Assembly (NCBI RefSeq): GCF_003665095.1
Contig: NZ_RCHV01000002.1
Coordinates: 6,435,001 to 6,489,722, forward strand
Length of the DNA: 54,722 bases
Direction of reading: 5' to 3'
DNA from: Streptomyces sp. Z26
Lineage (GTDB): Bacteria > Actinomycetota > Actinomycetes > Streptomycetales > Streptomycetaceae
Below are positions 49,392 through 54,722 of the stretch, piece by piece. The notes beneath the pieces were generated by a model. It was not told where the DNA came from and made no database searches. It was given only the letters and a program-made list of their open reading frames with translations. The stretch's first letter is position 1. Each line of letters begins with the position of its first letter. Position numbers and translations under genes: made by a program.

Positions 49392-50975
49392 GTGACCGCG
49401 CTGGAGGGCGCCCCGACGGAGGAGCTGGGCCGGCATCGGGATGAGCTGAGGCCTGCCGGAGTGGTCCAGTTGCTCTGGCTACGCGGGGCGGGGGAGTTGA
49501 CCACCGCGCATGTGAGGCTGGTTGCCGAGTCGGCGGGCGTGAGCATCCGTACGGTGTGGCGCTGGCTCAAGGAGGCCGAGGAGAGTGGCACGCCGGAGAA
49601 ACCTGCCAGGAAGCGTCTGCGGATCACCGACGAGATCATCGATGTCCTCGCCGACTACCAGGGCAACGTCAAGCGTGCCCATGAGCACTTGGTGCGCGCG
49701 GCCCTGGCGGCGGGGGAGAAGCCGATCGGTCTGACGACGCTGCACGACGCGATCGCCCGTGACCTCGACCCCGGTTTCATGGCGGGCCTGCGGGAGGGCA
49801 TTCCGGCCGCCCGCGGCTTCGACCCCGCCTTCCAGCGCCCGGCGGTGGCCCGGAACCAGGTGTGGGAGGGGGACCACAAGCAGGCTCCGCTCGTGGTGGT
49901 GATGCCCGACAGGAAGCTGTCGAAGGTGTGGGTGACGTGGTTCGAGGACCGTGGTACCAGCTATGTGATGGGCTGGGCGGTCACCGCTGGCTCCGCGCAC
50001 CGCGGCTCGGTCCTGGCGGCCGTGCGGGCGTCGGTGCTGCGGGAGGATCCTTACGGGCCGGCCGGGGGACTGCCTCACTTGGTACGGGTCGACGGCGGTG
50101 CCGACTTCCTGTCCAAGACCGTCCGGCGGGCTTTCGGTCTGCTCGGCGCCCCGGTGCACCGGGTGCGCAGTGCCCGCCATAAAGGCGGTATCGAACGGCT
50201 GAACCGCACCAGCATGACCCGCTTCTTCGCCGACCTGCCCCGCTACACCCAGGCGCCCCTGCTTGATCACCGCCGTCGCGTCGGCGAGACGGATCCGCCG
50301 CTGGCCTTCGAGGCATTCGTGGAGCTCCTGGGGGAGTGGGTCACCGAGCACAACACCCAGCACGTGGTGAAGCGCACCGGGGTGACGCCGCTTGAGGCGT
50401 GGCTGGCCGACCCCACCGAGATCCGTCCCGAGCCCACCCCGGCCGAGCTGCGTGCGTTCATGCTGGAGAGCGACCACAGGCCACGGAAGATCACCAGTCA
50501 CGGGGTGGAGTTCGCGGGCCGCTGTTACATGCCGGAGAACGGCGTGGGCCGGATCGGGGTCGAGGTGTGGGTGCGGTGGATGCCACACCACAGTCATGAG
50601 ATCGACCTGTACACCTTCCGCGGCGACCGCTACCTGGGCCGGGCGTTCCTCAGCGACGAGGCCACCGAGGAACTGCGCGCCAAGGTCCTTGCCGACCGCC
50701 AGGAGCATAGCGCTGACCTGCGCCGGGCCCTGCAGCGCTCCGGTGAGCGCAAACGCGACCGTTATCTGCCGGCTACCGAACCCCAACTGCCTGTCTCTGC
50801 GACCCGCATGACCAAGGAAGAGGCCCTCGCCGAACTCGCGGGCACCAGCCAGCGAGCGCCTGCCGCGCCTCGTCGGCGCGCAGAGCCGTATCAGCCTTTG
50901 ACGCCCGTCCCGGCCGGCTGGGTGCGCCCCGGCCAAGCCACTGCCCCCGCCGATCTGTCTTCGGAGGACACATGA
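49392..50975 (+). CDS. TnsB/MuA/TniA-like DDE transposase
   Basis: 527 residues. An N-terminal helix-turn-helix (AESAGVSIRTVWRWLKEAEE, about 45-64) and a second DNA-binding region (ITDEIIDVLADYQGN) precede an RNase H-type catalytic core: Asp161 in WEGDH, Asp234 in VRVDGGADF and Glu268 in HKGGIERLNRT, a DD(33)E arrangement. A Mu-transposase C-terminal beta-barrel follows (about 345-430: GRCYMPENG, VEVWVRWMPH, YTFRGDRYLG). The tail is basic and Pro-rich, and may contact the ATPase. The GTG start lacks a strong ribosome site. No TnsA-like endonuclease gene is seen. Confidence 0.9.
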   Translation: MTALEGAPTEELGRHRDELRPAGVVQLLWLRGAGELTTAHVRLVAESAGVSIRTVWRWLKEAEESGTPEKPARKRLRITDEIIDVLADYQGNVKRAHEHLVRAALAAGEKPIGLTTLHDAIARDLDPGFMAGLREGIPAARGFDPAFQRPAVARNQVWEGDHKQAPLVVVMPDRKLSKVWVTWFEDRGTSYVMGWAVTAGSAHRGSVLAAVRASVLREDPYGPAGGLPHLVRVDGGADFLSKTVRRAFGLLGAPVHRVRSARHKGGIERLNRTSMTRFFADLPRYTQAPLLDHRRRVGETDPPLAFEAFVELLGEWVTEHNTQHVVKRTGVTPLEAWLADPTEIRPEPTPAELRAFMLESDHRPRKITSHGVEFAGRCYMPENGVGRIGVEVWVRWMPHHSHEIDLYTFRGDRYLGRAFLSDEATEELRAKVLADRQEHSADLRRALQRSGERKRDRYLPATEPQLPVSATRMTKEEALAELAGTSQRAPAAPRRRAEPYQPLTPVPAGWVRPGQATAPADLSSEDT

Positions 50976-51775
50976 CCACCGCCGCCACTTCTGCCGCGCC
51001 GTCCCAGCCGCTCGAATCGGGGCCGCCGCGCCGTCCGGATCTGCGTCCGCAGTTCTTCCTCGGCCTTGAGGACTCCTCACTGGTCGCCACCGACACGCTG
51101 CTGCAGATCAAGGACACCGTCGTCGACACCGTCGAATCACGGGCGATGTCGGTGATCTACGGCGACGCCGGGCTGGGGAAGAGTTTCGGCACCCGGGCCA
51201 CGATCCAGGAGATGAACCCGGATCTGATCCTCCCGCTGGACTTCGCCCGTTCCCGCCCGGGGCCGAAGGACCTGCGCGAGGAGCTGTTCCACCAGATGAA
51301 TCTGTCCTGCAAGATGCCCGGCACCCCGACCGCTTTCGACAAGCTGCTGCGCGAGACCCTGCCCAGGCGCCCGTATGTGATCGTGTGCGACGAGGCCCAG
51401 CAGTACCGGCGGGAGAACTTCGAGTTCCTGCGCAAGCTGTGGGACACCTGCGACCCCAAGCCCGCCATCCTCTTCGTCGGCGGCCGGGAGGCGTACGAGA
51501 CGCTGCAGAGCGATCCGGCGCTGGCCTCGCGGATCTACATCCGCCTGGAGATCCTGGCCATGACCGAGGACGAGGTCCTCCAGACCGTGCCCGACTCCCA
51601 CCCGGTGTGGAGGGGCGCGGATGAGGCGCTGCTGAAGCGGGTCGACACCCAGTACGCGCTCGGCTCCTTCCGGGAGTGGGTGAAGGTCACCAAGCACGTG
51701 GTCAAGGGCATGGAGCATTTGGGGGTCGACAAGGTCGACGACCGGGTCGTGGACTGGGCCCTGAAGCGATGCTGA
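50972..51775 (+). CDS. AAA+ ATPase, TnsC/TniB/MuB-like (first)
   Basis: 267 residues, starting within ATGA that overlaps the transposase stop by 4 nt. Walker A GDAGLGKS (64-71), Walker B YVIVCDEAQQY (135-145) and sensor-1 ILFVGGREA (166-174) are intact. ATPases of this group bind target DNA, choose the insertion site, give target immunity and stimulate the DDE transposase. The short length and lack of a DNA-binding extension are like TniB. It is immediately followed by a second ATPase gene, which is unusual. Confidence 0.88.
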   Translation: MTTAATSAAPSQPLESGPPRRPDLRPQFFLGLEDSSLVATDTLLQIKDTVVDTVESRAMSVIYGDAGLGKSFGTRATIQEMNPDLILPLDFARSRPGPKDLREELFHQMNLSCKMPGTPTAFDKLLRETLPRRPYVIVCDEAQQYRRENFEFLRKLWDTCDPKPAILFVGGREAYETLQSDPALASRIYIRLEILAMTEDEVLQTVPDSHPVWRGADEALLKRVDTQYALGSFREWVKVTKHVVKGMEHLGVDKVDDRVVDWALKRC

Positions 51776-52602
51776 CCATCCCGCCTGTGCCGTCGGTCGT
51801 CTGGGGCGCGGCCGCCGCAGCCGAGCCCTTCGCCGTCATGGACGACGCGGCCTCGTCTGGTCTGCACTTCCTCGACACCCCAGGTGTGCGCACCTTGCTC
51901 ACCCCGGGCATGCTCGCCGTGGGCGACGCGCTCGTCGACGCGTACTCCCAGGGCCGGTTTGTGTGCGTGCTGGGCGAGGCCGGGGTCGGCAAGACCTTCG
52001 CCGTCCACACCGCCGCCCGCCGTCTCGGTGAGCTGTTGCTGTTGCCGCTGCGTTTCCGGGCTCAGCCGACGCCGGCTGACCTGCGAGCCGCCCTTCACCG
52101 TGCACTTGGCCTCCGTGGTGAGGCGCCCGCCGACCCAGGGGCCGCCGACGCCTGGATTCGTCGCGCCCTGGCTCTCAAGCCGCGGATCGTCGTGGTCGAG
52201 GACGCCCACCGGCTGTCGGCATCCTGCTTCGAGTACCTGCGTTTCCTCCACGACGACCTCCCCCAGGGGCTGTGCGTGGTCCTGATCGCCCAGGCGCGTG
52301 GCGAACGCTCCTTGCGCGCCCAGCGGATGCTCGCCACCCGCACCGCCGGCTGGCCCTACATCTGGCCGCTCACCCGCGACCAGGTCCCCAAGGCACTTCC
52401 CGCGCTGCACCCGCTGTGGCAGAGCGTCGCGCCCGACGACCTCAAGGCGCTGGACGCCCGCCTCGCCGATGGTTGTCTGCGCCGCTGGATCGTGCTGACC
52501 CTTCACACCCAGCGGGTGTTGGCTGCCACCGGAGCAAGCACGCCCGACTGGGACATGCTGCAGGACGCGGCTGACCGGGTCGACGGCGGACGTCGCCCAT
52601 GA
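51769..52602 (+). CDS. AAA+ ATPase, second transposition-associated ATPase
   Basis: 277 residues; the ATG overlaps the end of the first ATPase gene by 7 nt. Walker A GEAGVGKT (69-76) and Walker B PRIVVVEDAHRLS (138-150, with Glu-Asp in place of Asp-Glu) are present; sensor-1-like VVLIAQARGER follows. It is related to the first ATPase in plan (about 60 residues before the P-loop) but clearly diverged in sequence, for example lacking the VCDEAQQ box. A heteromeric ATPase ring is a possibility. Elements with TnsB-TnsC-TniQ order would place TniQ here or next; it is not TniQ. Confidence 0.82.
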   Translation: MLTIPPVPSVVWGAAAAAEPFAVMDDAASSGLHFLDTPGVRTLLTPGMLAVGDALVDAYSQGRFVCVLGEAGVGKTFAVHTAARRLGELLLLPLRFRAQPTPADLRAALHRALGLRGEAPADPGAADAWIRRALALKPRIVVVEDAHRLSASCFEYLRFLHDDLPQGLCVVLIAQARGERSLRAQRMLATRTAGWPYIWPLTRDQVPKALPALHPLWQSVAPDDLKALDARLADGCLRRWIVLTLHTQRVLAATGASTPDWDMLQDAADRVDGGRRP

Positions 52603-54062
52603 CCGCATCCACACTTTCTCCCACCCTCGCCCCCGCTCCTGCTTCACGGGCCGCTACACCCCCGGCGGCGCGGCCGGTGAGGCTGCTGCTGGACGGTGAC
52701 GACGATTACGCGGTACACCGAGCCGCCTACCAGTGGGCCGATCCCGCCAGCGGCCGGATCACCGTCGATCCCACCCCGCACACCACCAGCCCGGCATACC
52801 TCGCGCGGGACGTGCTGCGCGCCATGGGCCGCGACGGATTCTTGCGCCCCGAGGCCGAGCGGATGTCCACCGACCCGGCCTGGCGGGCGGTGACCTGCTG
52901 GACCCTGAACTGCGGCCTTGACGAGGTCATCGTGCTGCGCGCCCACCGCCTCACCACCGAGCGGCTGCGCCGCCTGGCCGCGTGGCACGCGGACACCGGT
53001 ATCCGCCTGACCCTCCTGGTCCACACCCCGGAGCAGACCGACTTCCAGCGCCTGCTCGACCACCTCACAGCCGCCGAGTTGGTGGACGTGGTGACCATAC
53101 GCGGCACGGCCGCCGTTCTCGAGGCGATCGGCCCGGCCGCCACCGGGCGGCGCTCAGGCCCGCCGCCGCACGATCACGCCTACCCGCTCCCGGTGCTGCC
53201 GCGCAGCTCGGTGGCTGCGTTCCGCGCGGACTGCTGGCGCCGCCAGAACGCCACCGACTTCGCCCACAGCGACGGCCAGTACCGCGCCGGCTACGCCGCC
53301 GCCCGCACCTGGCTGGCCCGCACCCTGCCACCCCCACCAGCCTCGGACGGCGGCATCGAATCCGCCGACGGTCCGGCCGAGCCAACCCCCTTCACCCTGC
53401 AGGAGACCGAGGCCTTGCGGCTGTTCCTGGCCCGCCTGACCGTCTCAAGTCCCAGCGCCGCGCACACCGTGGCCCGCGTGCGCGGCGCCCAGGCCGGCTT
53501 CCTCAGCCACTCAGTGCTGCTCAACGTGCCGGACGACCTCACCAGTTGCGCGGGGCCCGGCCTCACCACAGTGCCCATCACCCCGCGCACCGTGCACACG
53601 ATCACTGTGCGCCTGCCCAACCCGCTGCGCGCCGCCGCCATCGCGGCCCTGTTGTTCACCGGCACCGAGAAGTCGCTGCTGTCGATGACCCAGATCGGAT
53701 CCGTCGACGAGGACGGCACCACCGTGGCTATCGACCGCGACTCGCGGATCAACATCGGCGAACCTCCTGGGCCCCGGCACCTGTACGCCGTCCCGCCCCG
53801 CGCCCGCCCCCTGCTGCACGCCGCCGTCGAATTCCGCCGCCGCACCCCGCGCACCGCTGATAACCACGGCCTGTTCGCGAACTGCTTCGGCACCACACCA
53901 CGATTCGAGGCCCTCATCGCCGACGCCGGCTTCCCGCTCCCCGTCCTGGCCCACCCCCATGCGGGGGACGACTGGCACACCGCCGCCCGCTGCTGGTACC
54001 TGCACACCCCCGCGCCGCCCGCCCCGGACATCCTGCCGCGCCTTGGGGAGTTACGCCCGTGA
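52599..54062 (+). CDS. Unknown protein of the transposition operon (ATPase-like remnant and tyrosine-recombinase-like region)
   Basis: 487 residues; ATGA overlap of 4 nt with the previous gene. No family is recognised with confidence. Residues of about 95-175 (CGLDEVIVLRAHRLTTERL, GIRLTLLVHTPEQTDF) resemble the Walker B to sensor-1 part of an AAA ATPase but there is no P-loop. Residues of about 325-470 (RTVHTITVRLPNPLRAAA, IAALLFTGTEKSLLSM, RHLYAVPPRARPLLHAA) follow the order of a tyrosine-recombinase catalytic domain, but the TGLR arginine and an obvious tyrosine are absent. It may be a target-selection or adaptor protein. Operon place matches where TniQ/TnsD-type selectors sit. Confidence 0.7.
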   Translation: MTASTLSPTLAPAPASRAATPPAARPVRLLLDGDDDYAVHRAAYQWADPASGRITVDPTPHTTSPAYLARDVLRAMGRDGFLRPEAERMSTDPAWRAVTCWTLNCGLDEVIVLRAHRLTTERLRRLAAWHADTGIRLTLLVHTPEQTDFQRLLDHLTAAELVDVVTIRGTAAVLEAIGPAATGRRSGPPPHDHAYPLPVLPRSSVAAFRADCWRRQNATDFAHSDGQYRAGYAAARTWLARTLPPPPASDGGIESADGPAEPTPFTLQETEALRLFLARLTVSSPSAAHTVARVRGAQAGFLSHSVLLNVPDDLTSCAGPGLTTVPITPRTVHTITVRLPNPLRAAAIAALLFTGTEKSLLSMTQIGSVDEDGTTVAIDRDSRINIGEPPGPRHLYAVPPRARPLLHAAVEFRRRTPRTADNHGLFANCFGTTPRFEALIADAGFPLPVLAHPHAGDDWHTAARCWYLHTPAPPAPDILPRLGELRP

Positions 54063-54722
54063 CCGACCAGCCCCAGCCGCCCAGCGACACGTCCGCGGTC
54101 GCGTTCGACCTGATGTTCCTGCGGACACGCGCCGCGGAGTGCAGGCTCACAGACGAGGACCTGACCGCGCTGACCGGCATCCCCACTGCCGACTGGGGCA
54201 CCCACCTCACCCCGCGCACCCTCCCCGCCGCGACCCTGTTCACCCTCGCCCGCGCCCTGAACACCTCACCCGAATCCCTCCTGCGCGTCCCCGAGCGCGC
54301 CTCCCGCAGTTCCGTCCCGGGTGCGGCCACCCACGCGACCGTGCTGCACGCCGCCCTGCTGGAGGTCGGCCGCATCCACCCGGACGACCTGGCCTCCGCC
54401 CTGGAATGGCCCCCACACCGCCTGAAGCGCGCCGCCACCACCCTGGCCGCACACCTTGAGCAGCCCAGCAGCCCTCACCGGCTCGTCCACACCGACACCA
54501 CCATCCATCTGACCTGCGTCCCCGGCCTGCTTGACCCGGGCAGCGGAAGAACCTGCACAATACCGGCCACACCGCCGCCTCCCTCGCCCCCGGCGAGGCC
54601 GCCGCCCTCACCCTCCTGCTGCACCGCGCAGCCAGCGGCCTCACCCCCGACCTGCCGCCGAGCAGATCCCGCGTCTGGCCAACCGACGCCTGCTTGCCCC
54701 CTCCGCAAAACAGCAGAGTCCC
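54059..54722 (+). pseudogene. HTH-like protein gene of the transposition operon, frameshifted and cut by the window end
   Basis: The GTG at 54059 overlaps the previous stop by 4 nt. About 155 residues read cleanly: FDLMFLRTRAAECRLTDEDLTALTGIP and TLFTLARALNTSPESLLRVP look like an Xre-type HTH, and ATVLHAALLEVGRIHPDDLASALEWP like a second DNA-binding unit. Near 54538 the sense moves by one base to the frame reading QRKNLHNTGHTAASLAPGEA, and near 54657 by another to EQIPRLANRRLLAPSA. Both need one missing base in GC-rich runs, so assembly error at a contig end or decay are both possible. No stop before the window end. Confidence 0.65.

Overview
The window is very GC-rich actinobacterial DNA. 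Purine-rich Shine-Dalgarno sites, many GTG starts and strong C/G third-position bias point to Streptomyces or a close relative. It opens inside a 23S rRNA gene and ends inside a frameshifted coding sequence, so it is probably one whole contig, broken at an rRNA repeat on the left and at a mobile element on the right.

From 1 to about 41.4 kb the content is mostly ordinary chromosome. The 23S 3' part and 5S rRNA (1-2.7 kb) are followed by a rightward block with the same gene order as the Mycobacterium tuberculosis pgsA2-garA-gcvB locus: CDP-alcohol phosphatidyltransferase, nucleotidyltransferase/PMM-like fusion, DUF881, small basic protein, DUF881, zinc-ribbon/FHA (GarA-like), FtsR-like MerR, bifunctional nuclease, a second MerR, DNA polymerase IV, then gcvP behind a tandem glycine riboswitch (2.8-16.7 kb). 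Next come a DUF5999 protein, a conserved unknown protein, a GCS2-type ligase, a substrate-binding/VWA lipo- or membrane protein and a CPBP protease. A deletion scar (about 23.8 kb) removes the 3' ends of an epoxide hydrolase gene and a PNPOx-like gene; the partner MocR regulator and its palindromic operator survive. A sirtuin, a MarR-DHA2 efflux pair and a YheO-like regulator with two PLP enzymes for hydroxy-amino acids follow. At 32.5-39 kb lies a polyol-phosphate polymer locus: a GT2/CDP-glycerol transferase split by a frameshift, a secreted EEP phosphatase, and an Asp2-like hydrolase with Ig repeats. Then come an MpaB-type oxygenase and an FAD monooxygenase.

From 41.4 kb to the end the DNA looks accessory: long gaps, less GC-rich spacers, large inverted repeats, a Tat-exported M23-like protein with three YTGPIDG repeats, and a 51-residue DUF6131 membrane protein. 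The main interest is here. A leftward three-gene operon (44.2-48.9 kb) encodes a small putative winged-helix or middle component, an SMC/Rad50-like ATPase with a CxxC-CxxC zinc knuckle, and a long protein ending in a PD-(D/E)xK nuclease fold. This layout resembles ABC-3C or Lamassu anti-phage systems. Diverging from it, a tightly overlapping rightward operon (49.4 kb to the end) encodes a TnsB/MuA-type DDE transposase, two consecutive AAA+ ATPases, a 487-residue protein with ATPase-like and tyrosine-recombinase-like remnants, and an HTH-like protein. Two copies of a transposon-end-like sequence, with matched blocks and identical spacing, lie at 44.04 kb and 49.31 kb and bracket the nuclease operon. 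My reading is that the operon is cargo of, or trapped between, Tn7/Mu-like elements.
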